A stretch of 64,000 nt of DNA from an uncultured Chlorobiaceae bacterium (GTDB lineage Bacteria > Bacteroidota > Chlorobiia > Chlorobiales > Chlorobiaceae): positions 30,349 to 94,348 of the forward strand of contig CAIRXW010000021.1 of NCBI GenBank assembly GCA_903882665.1, given 5' to 3'. The notes under the pieces were generated by a model. That model was not told the origin of the DNA, ran no database searches, and was given only the letters and a program-made list of their open reading frames with translations. Each line of letters starts with the position of its first letter. Position 1 is the stretch's first letter. The position numbers and the translations under genes were made by a program. This document shows positions 54,838 through 63,007 of this stretch, piece after piece.

Positions 54838-56039
54838 TGAGTTATCAGGTTATAGCCCGGAAATACAGACCGGCAAAATTTGCAGACATTACCGCACAGG
54901 AGCATGTTACCCGTACCATCCAGAATTCACTGCGCATGGGCCGGGTCGGGCACGGATATATTTTTTCGGGATTGCGTGGCGTTGGCAAGACAACTGCGGC
55001 AAGGGTTTTTGCCAAAGCGCTGAACTGCCAGAAGATGATGGATGATGCCGAGTACCGGCAGCAGGTTACTGAACCTTGCGGAGAGTGTGAGAGCTGTCGC
55101 GACTTTGATGCTGGCACCAGCATGAATATTGCGGAGTTTGATGCCGCATCCAACAACAGTGTTGACGATATCCGTACCTTGCGTGAAAATGTACGCTACG
55201 GCCCGCAAAAAGGAATCTACCGCGTCTATATTATCGACGAGGTGCACATGCTCTCCATTGCCGCATTCAACGCATTCCTGAAAACCCTTGAGGAGCCTCC
55301 TTCGCACGCAATTTTCATTTTTGCCACCACGGAACTGCACAAGATTCCGGCAACCATCGCCTCCCGCTGCCAGCGTTTCAACTTCAAACGCATTCCGCTT
55401 GAGGAGATCCAGAAGCAATTGCAGCTTATCTGTGATGCCGAGCAGATCAATGTTGACGGCGACGCCTTGCAGCTTATCGGTCGCAAGGCGCAGGGCTCCA
55501 TGCGTGATGCACAGAGTATTCTTGACCAGGTTATTGCATTTTCAGCCGAGAACGATCATACGGGAAGTATCACGTACCTCGGCGTCTCTGAATTGCTGAA
55601 CTATATTGATGATGACCACCTCTTTGAGGTCACTGATGCTGTCGCCCAGCGCAATGCGGTCAAGATGCTTGATGTTGCGCAGTTTGTGATCAGAAATGGT
55701 TATGACGAACAGGACTTTCTTGAAAAGCTGATCGAGCATTTGCGCAATTTTTTGGTGGTACAGAATCTCTCTTCCACCCGTATGGTCGAGCGTCCCGATG
55801 CAATTCGTGAGCGCTACATGCGCGATGCGGCCAATTTTTCCCCTTTTGCAGTCATGCAGATGGTTGACTTTCTTTTGCTGACACAGAAAGAGCTGAAGTT
55901 TCAGTTTGAATACCAGTTTCGTTTTGAGCTTGCACTGCTGAAATTGATTGATATTGTGCATGTCGTGCCGTTGGCATCCATCGCGGCGGAACCACAGCAA
56001 CTGCAGGCTCAAAAAAAAAAGCACCTGACAAGCCTCTGA
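54837..56039 (+). CDS. dnaX: DNA polymerase III gamma subunit (unshifted DnaX)
   Basis: The in-frame 400-aa product. After CAA AAA AAA AAG at 56010-56021 the zero frame reads HLTSL and stops at the TGA 56037-56039. It keeps the whole AAA+ clamp-loader part and domain III, and lacks the replisome-binding domains of tau, exactly as gamma does in Escherichia coli. The alternative reading is a sequencing or real indel in a homopolymer; the heptamer A AAA AAG and conserved downstream domain argue for programmed slippage. Confidence 0.75.
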   Translation: MSYQVIARKYRPAKFADITAQEHVTRTIQNSLRMGRVGHGYIFSGLRGVGKTTAARVFAKALNCQKMMDDAEYRQQVTEPCGECESCRDFDAGTSMNIAEFDAASNNSVDDIRTLRENVRYGPQKGIYRVYIIDEVHMLSIAAFNAFLKTLEEPPSHAIFIFATTELHKIPATIASRCQRFNFKRIPLEEIQKQLQLICDAEQINVDGDALQLIGRKAQGSMRDAQSILDQVIAFSAENDHTGSITYLGVSELLNYIDDDHLFEVTDAVAQRNAVKMLDVAQFVIRNGYDEQDFLEKLIEHLRNFLVVQNLSSTRMVERPDAIRERYMRDAANFSPFAVMQMVDFLLLTQKELKFQFEYQFRFELALLKLIDIVHVVPLASIAAEPQQLQAQKKKHLTSL

Positions 56040-56602
56040 AAAAAGAGTCAGCTCCGGCTGCGTCACTTTCCACACCATCCGTCCCTGCTCCTGTTGCAAA
56101 GCCCTCCGAAAGCGGCGAGTTTGATCTTGGTTCATGGCAGAAAAAGCTCTCAAGTTTTGCCTCAAATTCAGTATTGCCAAAGATTCTTCCCAAAAGTCCA
56201 TCCGGAACCGTTCACCCTGAAGGTGCCGAGCCTCTGGCTGACCTTGCCTTGCTCAAGGTTGAATGGCACCAGTTTCTTGAGTATATGGCAAAAAAAACAA
56301 AAAATCTGATGGCAACGCACCTGCAATCATGCGAACTTGTTGCCTGCACTCCCGATGGCGTGCTCGACATTGCCTGTTGCCGAAAGTTTTCTTATGAGGA
56401 GCTTCAGCAGGAGCGCGCAGAGCTTCAGCAGGAAATTTCAGAGTTTTATGCCCTGCCGCTCCAGCTTCGTATTCAGTATGATGCCGAAAAAGATGCCTGT
56501 ACGAGAGAAAAAACCGTCTTTATCATTTTTCAGGAGCTTTCACAGCACAATCAGGTCATCCGCTTTCTTGTCACCGAGTTTGGAGGGGAGCTTGTCTATT
56601 GA
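54837..56602 (+). CDS. dnaX: DNA polymerase III tau subunit (frameshifted DnaX)
   Basis: Full-length clamp-loader/replisome organiser, 588 aa if a -1 shift occurs at the A10 run (56011-56020). The AAA+ ATPase part has GLRGVGKTTAARVFAKALNC (Walker A), the zinc cysteines in CGECESCRDF, and DEVHMLSIAAFNAFLKTLEEPP (Walker B and following). Domain III runs to about residue 385. The shifted frame continues KAPDKPLKKESAPAA, then a Pro/Ser-rich linker and a C-terminal domain (DLALLKVEWHQFLEYMAKK to GGELVY) that should bind DnaB and the polymerase. ATG overlaps the YihY-family gene stop by 1 nt. Confidence 0.85.
56011..56021 (+). promoter_or_regulatory. Programmed frameshift or transcription-slippage site in dnaX
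   Basis: Ten A residues followed by G. In the zero frame this contains the heptamer A-AAA-AAG at 56015-56021, the same as the E. coli dnaX slippery site. A small stem (CAGC-TCCG-GCTG, 56049-56060) lies 27 nt downstream, farther than the E. coli stimulator, so slippage by RNA polymerase on A10 (as in Thermus dnaX) is also possible. Confidence 0.7.
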
Positions 56603-56703
56603 GTGATGGCGGCACCACAGGGTTTCATAAATGAGAAAATATTCTTCATATTCATGCTTTTAAATTTTTTCAATTTCTTCATACAAAGGACGACAGGAAT
56701 ATT

Positions 56704-58509
56704 ATGAGAAAAGCTGCCGAGAGCACGCAGATTCTGAAAAACCGGTTCCGCTCTGATTATTGCGGATTACTCAGTCCGGAGCGTGAGCATGGCTCTGTCA
56801 GGCTTGCCGGCTGGGTTCACCGAAAACGGGATCACGGCGGGCTGATTTTTATTGATCTGAGAGATCATACCGGTATCAGCCAGCTTGTCATACAGCCTGA
56901 GCAGCAGGAGCTCTTCGCAAAAGCGGAGCAACTGCATCTCGAATCAGTTATCTGCATCGAGGGTGTCGTTGTCCGGCGCGCTCCGGGTGCCATCAACCCC
57001 CGCCTCGCATCGGGTGAAATTGAGGTGGTTGTCAGCCAGATTTCGGTTGAGAGCAATGCGCAAACGCTGCCCTTTCCGGTGGCCGACGAAGTGCAGACCT
57101 CGGAAGAGCTGCGGCTGAAATACCGCTTTATCGACCTGCGTCGTGAAAAAATCCATGAAAACATCATTTTCCGCAGCCGCCTGACCGCTGCTGTGCGCCG
57201 CTACCTCGAAGAGCAGGACTTTATCGAAATTCAGACACCTATTCTCACCTCCAGCTCGCCCGAGGGTGCTCGCGACTTCCTTGTTCCAAGCCGCCTCCAC
57301 CCAGGCAAATTCTACGCTCTTCCCCAGGCACCCCAGCAGTTCAAGCAGCTTTTGATGGTATCGGGTTTTCCCCGCTACTTCCAGATAGCCCCCTGTTTCC
57401 GCGATGAAGATGCCCGTGCCGATCGCAGTCCCGGCGAGTTCTATCAGCTTGATATGGAGATGGCCTTCATTGAGCAGGACGATCTCTTTGCCATTCTTGA
57501 AGGGATGATTGAGCACCTCACCCGCACCATGTCGCACAAGCGCATCACCCAGTTCCCCTTCCCGAGGATCAGCTACAAAGAGGTGATGAACCGTTTCGGC
57601 ACCGACAAACCCGACCTGCGCATTCCGCTTGAAATCAGCGATGTCACTCCGCTCTTTGTCGGTTCAGCCTTCAAGGTCTTAGCAAACAGCACCGTAGAGG
57701 GCTCCTGCGTCAAGGCGCTGGTTGTCAAGGGGCACGGCAATGAATCGAGGCTGTTTTACGACAAGGCAGAAAAACGGGCCAAGGAGCTCGGGTCAGGCGG
57801 TCTTGCCTATATCCAGTTCAGGGAAGAAGGGCCAAAAGGGCCAGTGGTCAAGTTTCTCACTGAGGCTGATCTTTCAACCCTCAAAAGCCATCTCGCTCTT
57901 GAGACTGGCGACGTCGTCTTTTTTGGGGCAGGGAAGTGGGAGACGACCTGCAAGATCATGGGCGGGATGAGAACCTACTTCGGCGATCTCTTTACGCTCG
58001 ACAAGGATGAACTCTCCTTCTGCTGGATTGTTGACTTCCCGATGTTCGAGTACAACGAAGAGGCCAAAAAGATCGACTTTTCACACAACCCCTTCTCCAT
58101 GCCGCAGGGAGAGATGGAGGCGCTCGAAACCATGTCGCCGCTCGATATTCTCGCCTATCAGTACGACATCGTTTGTAACGGTATTGAGCTTTCAAGCGGC
58201 GCCATCCGCAACCACAAACCGGAGATCATGTACAAAGCCTTCGGTATTGCCGGATACGAAAAAGAAGAGGTTGATGCTCGCTTTGGCCACATGATCGAAG
58301 CCTTCAAGCTTGGCGCGCCACCGCACGGAGGCATCGCTCCCGGCCTTGACCGTCTCGTCATGATCCTCTGCGACGAACAGAACATCCGTGAAGTCATCGC
58401 CTTCCCGATGAACCAGCAAGCGCAGGATCTCATGATGGGCTCTCCCTCGGAGGTAACGCCGGTTCAGCTCAAGGAGCTGCATCTGAAGGTGGAGATGCCG
58501 AAAAAATAA
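56704..58509 (+). CDS. aspS: Aspartyl-tRNA synthetase
   Basis: A 601-aa class IIb synthetase charging tRNA-Asp (possibly also tRNA-Asn in a lineage without AsnRS). The OB-fold anticodon domain begins [20 protein letters not shown]. Motif 2 lies in [21 protein letters not shown] and motif 3 in [19 protein letters not shown]. The GAD insertion domain (about 290-415) marks the long bacterial form. An AGGA site precedes the ATG. The AT-containing 242-nt gap after it (58510-58751) leads into the accessory island. Confidence 0.95.
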   Translation: MRKAAESTQILKNRFRSDYCGLLSPEREHGSVRLAGWVHRKRDHGGLIFIDLRDHTGISQLVIQPEQQELFAKAEQLHLESVICIEGVVVRRAPGAINPRLASGEIEVVVSQISVESNAQTLPFPVADEVQTSEELRLKYRFIDLRREKIHENIIFRSRLTAAVRRYLEEQDFIEIQTPILTSSSPEGARDFLVPSRLHPGKFYALPQAPQQFKQLLMVSGFPRYFQIAPCFRDEDARADRSPGEFYQLDMEMAFIEQDDLFAILEGMIEHLTRTMSHKRITQFPFPRISYKEVMNRFGTDKPDLRIPLEISDVTPLFVGSAFKVLANSTVEGSCVKALVVKGHGNESRLFYDKAEKRAKELGSGGLAYIQFREEGPKGPVVKFLTEADLSTLKSHLALETGDVVFFGAGKWETTCKIMGGMRTYFGDLFTLDKDELSFCWIVDFPMFEYNEEAKKIDFSHNPFSMPQGEMEALETMSPLDILAYQYDIVCNGIELSSGAIRNHKPEIMYKAFGIAGYEKEEVDARFGHMIEAFKLGAPPHGGIAPGLDRLVMILCDEQNIREVIAFPMNQQAQDLMMGSPSEVTPVQLKELHLKVEMPKK

Positions 58510-58751
58510 TTGATAGTTGAAATGGATAATTGATAACGAATGTAGGGGTGGAGGGGACGTTTCTGTATTGAACCCTCCAGCCCTGTCGTTTTGTGGTGAT
58601 GGTTACTGTTACGAGTTGAAGATCCGGAATGGCTGATTACACGCAGGTATTCATCAGGATTCCTTTTGAGTGAATAAGATGTTGTTTGGAAAGTGTTGTA
58701 TATGGACTTGTTTTTTTTGTAATTTGTAATCAAACTATGAACAATTGAGAC

Positions 58752-59042
58752 ATGATAGAGATTACTGGCACAGAATTACGCAGGAACATGATCAAGTACT
58801 TTGATCTTGCCATAGAGAAAAAGGAACAGGTTCTTGTTCGCCTCAGGAATCGGGGTACTTTTACGATTACTCCTGCCATAGAAACCAAGAGCGTTAAGCG
58901 AATTGCGAAGAAAACCGAATTAGAAGCTTATCTTGACCAGCCTGAGGTACAGGAATCCATTCTTCGCGCACGTGCAGATGTAAAAGCCGGCAGAGTCCGC
59001 AAATTTACCACTGTCAAGAAGTTATGGGAAGGTATACAGTAG
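58752..59042 (+). CDS. Phd/YefM-type antitoxin
   Basis: A 96-aa protein. The N-terminal MIEITGTELRRNMIKYFDLA, followed by RLRNRGTFTITP, matches the prevent-host-death fold that binds the module's own promoter. The C-terminal helix (about 50-96) is the likely toxin-neutralising part. It overlaps the toxin gene by 19 nt, typical of type II toxin-antitoxin pairs. Composition is slightly AT-rich compared with aspS upstream. Confidence 0.8.
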   Translation: MIEITGTELRRNMIKYFDLAIEKKEQVLVRLRNRGTFTITPAIETKSVKRIAKKTELEAYLDQPEVQESILRARADVKAGRVRKFTTVKKLWEGIQ

Positions 59043-59305
59043 AACTCACCGAGGAATTCGATACCCACCTGAATCACTGGATGAAAGTCGGCAACAAGGC
59101 AATCCTTCGCAAAATTGAAAAGATTTTACCTGAACTGGAAGAGCACCCCACCACAGGGGTAGGCAAACCTGAAGCATTGAAAGGAGAATTTGCGGGTCTC
59201 TGGTCGAGAAGGCTTAACCAGCAGCATCGCATGATCTATGAGATTATCGATGAAAATGTAACCGTTTATCTCCTTTCCGCCAAAGGCCATTATAACGACA
59301 AATAA
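59024..59305 (+). CDS. YoeB-type mRNA-cleaving toxin
   Basis: A 93-aa RelE-superfamily RNase. Family residues are intact: the GVGKPEALKG loop, the catalytic Arg of LWSRRLNQQHRMIYE, and the C-terminal AKGHYNDK with the catalytic His-Tyr. Expected to cut mRNA at the ribosomal A site. ATG lies within the antitoxin gene (19-nt overlap). The pair is immediately followed by direct repeat A (59373-59657). Confidence 0.85.
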   Translation: MGRYTVELTEEFDTHLNHWMKVGNKAILRKIEKILPELEEHPTTGVGKPEALKGEFAGLWSRRLNQQHRMIYEIIDENVTVYLLSAKGHYNDK

Positions 59306-59372
59306 CCCGTTATACCAGATCGTGTAAACCCCAGCATTGACAGATTGTAAGATGCAAAGTGCTGACAAACCC

Positions 59373-59657
59373 AACGTAACCGTATTAACGATTCTTGAAA
59401 AATGAACCACCTCTGCCGACCTCTTTGATGTACAGAATCCTGTGTTCTGAGCCTAAAAATCTGTAATTTTTTTTGCTGTTCCTTTCTTATTTTCCTTTTT
59501 CAGCAATATCTTGCCTGTATATAAGAATGCAAACGGGAGCTGTTGGCCCGATTTGTTGAAGAATGAAGCGGAGCGGCAATCATCGGGTATCTGCGTTCTT
59601 GCACAGAAGGAACTGTAGGCATTTTCCCCATAAGGCAGATCAGTCTAAACAATGTCG
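59373..59657 (+). repeat. Imperfect direct repeat A with decayed gene tail
   Basis: Matches repeat B (61432-61738) by eye over most of its length. It begins with a coding tail (NVTVLTILEK, stop, then DVQNPVF and stop) and continues into noncoding sequence: TAATTTTTTTTGCTGTTCC, then GCAAACGGGAGCTGTTGGCC, and ends near CAGTCTAAACAATGTCG. The 59306-59696 gap holds no intact gene. Confidence 0.65.
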
Positions 59658-59696
59658 TAACATTAGCCTGAAATCCAATTTAACTATGGAATTATT

Positions 59697-59879
59697 ATGG
59701 AAAAAGTAAAAGAAAAAATAGTTGAAATTGTTCACTCTCAACCTGAAGATTCCAGCTATGATGAAATTTTAAGGGAAATTGTGTTTGAACGGATGGTCGC
59801 CAGAGGATTGCAGGATTCAAGAAAAGGAGATTTGATTTCTAATGAAACAATGGAACATCGAATTAGAACATGGCAGTAA
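59697..59879 (+). CDS. Small antitoxin for the adjacent ParE/RelE toxin
   Basis: A 60-aa acidic helical protein: SYDEILREIVFERMVARGLQ, followed by DSRKGDLISNETMEHRIRTW. This fits the short addiction-module antitoxins with an S-YDEIL...GL.DS..G.-.SNEE pattern. It overlaps the toxin by 10 nt. No ribosome site stronger than a GGA is seen. It starts 40 nt after repeat A ends. Confidence 0.7.
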   Translation: MEKVKEKIVEIVHSQPEDSSYDEILREIVFERMVARGLQDSRKGDLISNETMEHRIRTWQ

Positions 59880-60163
59880 TAAGATGGACAACAGAATCGG
59901 AGATATGGTTGAGAGATATTCATAAGTATATTTCCCAGGATAACCCATCTGCTGCTGCAAGAGTCGTGAAATCAATCTACGATAAAGTCCAAATTTTAAG
60001 AGACCTTCCCGAAATCGGATATAAGTACAGGACTGAAAAAGAGGGTGAAATACGAATTTTATTGTATGGCCATTATCGAATTGCATACCTGACAAGGGTG
60101 ACTGATCAAATTGATGTTTTGGGTGTTTTTCACGGGTCACTGGATATTGAAAGTTATCTATAA
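59870..60163 (+). CDS. ParE/RelE-family toxin
   Basis: A 97-aa toxin of the RelE/ParE superfamily. It begins VIRWTTESEIWLRDIHKYIS and has the helix DNPSAAARVVKSIYDKVQIL, then DLPEIGYKY. The later strand RILLYGHYRIAYLTR and the ending VFHGSLDIESYL fit ParE-like gyrase poisons more than RelE ribonucleases. Overlaps its antitoxin by 10 nt, the usual order. Confidence 0.8.
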   Translation: MAVIRWTTESEIWLRDIHKYISQDNPSAAARVVKSIYDKVQILRDLPEIGYKYRTEKEGEIRILLYGHYRIAYLTRVTDQIDVLGVFHGSLDIESYL

Positions 60164-60273
60164 CCTGAAAAACCGTTATAACAAATGGGTAAATTATACG
60201 GTTAAAACATGTGTAATTTGCGCTTTAATCAAGTTGGAATAAAAACATTGATTATATATTATGGTAAAATAAT

Positions 60274-60286
60274 CTTATGTCATAAG
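60274..60286 (+). promoter_or_regulatory. Short palindrome upstream of the VF530-like gene
   Basis: CTTATG-T-CATAAG is a perfect 6-bp inverted repeat 22 nt before the ATG at 60309. It could be an operator. No other evidence. Confidence 0.25.
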
Positions 60287-60308
60287 AATATACGGAAAAT
60301 ACAGGACT

Positions 60309-60542
60309 ATGAATGATCAACCAAAGAATCCACTGCATGGATTAACTCTTGAAACAATACTCTGTGATCTTGTAAATCACTATGGCTGGGATGAGCTCTA
60401 TAAAATGATAGAAATTCGTTGTTTTTATAATGATCCAAGTGTTAAATCCAGCTTGAAATTCTTGCGAAAAACAAACTGGGCCAGGGTAAAAATTGAAGAA
60501 ATATATATAGACTTGATTGGTCAAGAAAAGAAAGAAGTGTAA
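60309..60542 (+). CDS. VF530-family (DUF2132) DNA-binding-like protein
   Basis: A 77-aa protein. [20 protein letters not shown], then [13 protein letters not shown] and [20 protein letters not shown], match the VF530 family very closely in length and pattern. The fold is a small helical DNA-binding-like bundle of unknown function. An AGGA site precedes it. In this window it lies between toxin-antitoxin modules, so it is probably cargo of the same island. Confidence 0.85.
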   Translation: MNDQPKNPLHGLTLETILCDLVNHYGWDELYKMIEIRCFYNDPSVKSSLKFLRKTNWARVKIEEIYIDLIGQEKKEV

Positions 60543-60616
60543 GCACCTTATTCTTCACCAACGAGCAAATTGCCGCCATCAGGGAGCTTGGATGAAGTCG
60601 TTCCTGTCATAAGGTC

Positions 60617-60898
60617 TTAAGCTAAATTTCTGTTACTTGAATCGGTCAGCTTGCCAGTAACATATTTATGCAGAATACTGGTAACGAGTGTTTGATAGGG
60701 AATTCCTTCCTCCAGTGCCTTTGTTTTTAATGCTTCAACATCTCTTTTTGACACACGAACATTAATTCTATAATCTTTCCGTGCGGTTTCTGAGGCAGCC
60801 TTCATTAACTGACTTTTAACGGCATTAAAATCCCTTACGAATTCCCACTCTCCAGACTCAATTGACTCGATAATTTCGGTTTCATCATTATCATTCAT
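60617..60898 (-). CDS. CopG/BrnA-like antitoxin
   Basis: A 93-aa protein. The N-terminal half is acidic. The C-terminal KDYRINVRVSKRDVEALKTK, followed by ALEEGIPYQTLVTSILHKY, is a ribbon-helix-helix DNA-binding domain. It overlaps the upstream toxin by 4 nt and is second in the operon, as in BrnTA systems, where the toxin gene comes first. Confidence 0.75.
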   Translation of the reverse strand: MNDNDETEIIESIESGEWEFVRDFNAVKSQLMKAASETARKDYRINVRVSKRDVEALKTKALEEGIPYQTLVTSILHKYVTGKLTDSSNRNLA

Positions 60899-61176
60899 AA
60901 TAACCCTCCTAAATCGTAATATTTGGTGTACTTCCTGCTTGGATACAATGTTTTCATAAAAAAGTCGCCATCTTTTTCAGCGACACATGGAACACATATT
61001 GCATAACCATCAATTTTAACGATCAATATAATTTGCTTTCCATATTTAGCAGTGTTTGAATGCTCCAACACATCTATCAAATGTTCTTCTTCAATGGCAA
61101 CAACGACTCGTTCGAAAGAAATGCCACGCTCCTCTTTCAATAACTTGTTTTTTTCCTCATTCAAGAAAAAGCCCAT
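60895..61176 (-). CDS. BrnT-like toxin
   Basis: A 93-aa protein. NEEKNKLLKEERGISFERVV, then EHSNTAKYGKQIILIVKIDG and FMKTLYPSRKYTKYY, match the compact BrnT/COG2929-type RNase fold. It precedes its antitoxin (4-nt overlap). The reading frame is intact. Whether the catalytic residues are all kept cannot be said by eye. Confidence 0.7.
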   Translation of the reverse strand: MGFFLNEEKNKLLKEERGISFERVVVAIEEEHLIDVLEHSNTAKYGKQIILIVKIDGYAICVPCVAEKDGDFFMKTLYPSRKYTKYYDLGGLL

Positions 61177-61335
61177 AACTATATCTCACATCAACGATAC
61201 TGGAAGATCAACCCGGAACATCCCGTCCTTCATCAACACCGTAACAAAAAACCGTAAAACGGCCATAAAAATAACCTCCATTCTCCCTCAACCACTAAAG
61301 CACCCCAACCAAAACCAGAACTTCCGCCATCATAA

Positions 61336-61539
61336 ATTGACCCCCGCATCCTGCATGCCACCCTCGCCCAATACAACAATCCCGATCTCGGAGCCTGCGA
61401 AAAATGGCAAACCATAGCCGCCCGCCTATCCAACGTCACCGTATCCACCATCCTCGAACAACGAGCCATCCCAGCCGACTGAACCCAGGGCCTCGACCTC
61501 GCCGACTACCTCCTCGACGTACACAATCCGACATTTTGA
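61336..61539 (+). pseudogene. Decayed 3' end of an unrecognised gene
   Basis: Open frame of 67 codons with one internal TGA (61480-61482) that probably replaced a Trp codon. It reads IDPRILHATLAQYNNPDLGA, then CEKWQTIAARLSNVTVSTIL, and after the TGA TQGLDLADYLLDVHNPTF. The strong bias to C in third positions shows it was coding. Repeat A keeps a shorter version of the same tail (NVTVLTILEK ... DVQNPVF). I do not recognise the family. Confidence 0.55.
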
Positions 61540-61738
61540 GCATAAAAACCGGTAATTCTTTTACTGATCCTTTCTTATTCTCCTGTTTTAGGAATATCTT
61601 GATAAAAATGCAAACGGTAGCTACTGGCCCGACTTGTTGAAAGATGAACCAGAGCAGAGATCATCAGGCTTCTGCGTTCTTACACAGAGATGAACGGCTT
61701 ACTTCTTCAGAATCAGGCTGATAAGTCTAAACGATGTT
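61432..61738 (+). repeat. Imperfect direct repeat B
   Basis: Partner of repeat A. Shared blocks include AACGT(C/A)ACCGTAT, the stop-proximal TTTTGAGCATAAAAA, ATGCAAACGGTAGCTACTGG with CCCGACTTGTTGAA, TCTGCGTTCTTACACAGA and the end block AGTCTAAACGATGTTT. The two copies flank 1.8 kb with one ParE-type and one BrnT-type module. Confidence 0.65.
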
Positions 61739-61888
61739 TGGCGTATATCAGCCAAGCATAGCAATTTTTCTGACGACAGTCAGGTTTATACAACTGAATT
61801 GGCTCTGTAAAGATGATATGGTCAGGAGTATATACAAGATAGATGCAATGCTAGGGCGACCAAAACGCAAAATTAAAACGAACAGACA

Positions 61889-62854
61889 ATGACATTAAAA
61901 GAAGCCGTATTAAAAAGTTTAGAAGACATAAATAAACCTTCAATTTATATGGCCATTTACAGTCATATAGTAGCGATGAAATATTTTGACTTTGGCAACT
62001 CAAAAACCCCATATTTGTCTGTTTCGGGCGTTTTAACTGGGTTCATTCAAAAAAGCGATACAAGGGGAAAGCGTATCAAACAATACAATGGAACTTACTC
62101 TTACTATTTGACAAAAAATGAGCAAAAAATCGGTATAGATATTTTAACTGGTGAAGCAGAAACAACAGAAAATATAGTGGTTAAAGTTGATAAAACCAAA
62201 ACCTATGACGAAAGAGATTTGCATAAACTTCTGAGTAGTTACTTAAGAAACACTGGCATTTATTCAAAGACAATTTTTCACGAACAATCAAACGGCAAAG
62301 ACAACAATCAAATTTGGACACATCCCGATATGGTTGGTATTAAGTTTTTGAATTTGCAGACCAAGGCAAGCCAAAATTTTCTAAAATCTATAAATTGTGT
62401 TGACACTTTCAAATTGAGTTCTTATGAACTAAAAAAAGAAATAAACAGCGACAGTGAACTAAAAAAAGCATTTTTTCAAGCAGTTTCAAATTCAAGTTGG
62501 GCTAACTACGGTTATTTAGTCGCATTTGAGTTCAGCGACAGTTTGACAGAAGAAATGGAACGACTAAATCAATCATTTGGAATTGGTATAATTGAACTTA
62601 ATGCAAACCCATATCAAAGTAAAATATTATTCCCTGCAATTTTTCGCAATTTGGACTTCAAGACAATTGACAAACTCTGCAAAATGAATAAAGAATTTGA
62701 AAAATTCGTTGAGCAGACGGAAAAACTTATGACTGCAGAAGACCGCTATTATAAATCAACAGAAAAGGAACTTGACGAATTTTGTGACGACTATTTTGCA
62801 AACGATAGTGAAGTAGAAAAGTATTGCAAGGACAACTATATACCGACCGAATGA
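61889..62854 (+). CDS. HARE-HTH protein with nuclease-like C-terminus (HrgA-like)
   Basis: A 321-aa AT-rich gene. Residues 1-75 fit the HARE-HTH domain (MTLKEAVLKSLEDINKPSIY, then IYSHIVAMKYF), which links restriction enzymes and chromatin factors to DNA. The C-terminal part has HPDMVGIKF (about 150) and SSYELKKEI (about 180), a D...ExK arrangement of PD-(D/E)XK nucleases, and SNSSWANYGYLVAFEF. The overall pattern recalls HrgA/COG2958 proteins. Codon use differs from the core genes and points to a Bacteroidetes-like source. Possible defence role; no methylase is adjacent. Confidence 0.6.
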   Translation: MTLKEAVLKSLEDINKPSIYMAIYSHIVAMKYFDFGNSKTPYLSVSGVLTGFIQKSDTRGKRIKQYNGTYSYYLTKNEQKIGIDILTGEAETTENIVVKVDKTKTYDERDLHKLLSSYLRNTGIYSKTIFHEQSNGKDNNQIWTHPDMVGIKFLNLQTKASQNFLKSINCVDTFKLSSYELKKEINSDSELKKAFFQAVSNSSWANYGYLVAFEFSDSLTEEMERLNQSFGIGIIELNANPYQSKILFPAIFRNLDFKTIDKLCKMNKEFEKFVEQTEKLMTAEDRYYKSTEKELDEFCDDYFANDSEVEKYCKDNYIPTE

Positions 62855-63007
62855 AAAGAGCCACTGGGCATAACAGCACATTTGCAATAGGGTGGGCGTG
62901 CTCCGCAGACAGTTTTGTGGAAGCGATAAGTTCATTTCTCCGAATGAACATTTGTGCTTAAAACCTATCCATCGCAAATCTGCAACCTTATTGACACCTT
63001 ACTTATT
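62855..63007. repeat. Palindromic intergenic element between two nuclease genes
   Basis: GCACATTTGCAATAGG (62876-62891) is mirrored by CCTATCCATCGCAAAT (62964-62979), with an inner perfect 7-bp hairpin GTTCATT/AATGAAC (62930-62949) and AGCACA (62875-62880) matching TGTGCT (62953-62958). The single strand could fold into a cruciform of about 100 nt. A partial echo, GCAATGCTAGGGCG, lies before the preceding gene at 61846-61859. Confidence 0.5.

Larger units (their letters stand above)
61177..61888. other. Intergenic region holding only degraded sequence
   Basis: The 712-nt gap between the BrnT-like and HARE-HTH genes has no intact gene. 61336-61539 is a gene fragment, 61432-61738 is direct repeat B, and the rest is AT-rich. 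The 61336-61539 part is strikingly C-rich at third codon positions, unlike both flanks. Confidence 0.6.

Noticed and set aside
54837..56602. dnaX as a simple frameshift pseudogene
   Set aside because: dnaX is essential, the break falls exactly on A10 with a slippery heptamer after domain III, and both frames are well formed.
61233..61469. A 78-aa minus-strand frame and overlapping plus-strand frames in the gap
   Set aside because: The third-position C bias supports the plus-strand remnant frame at 61336-61539 and not these.
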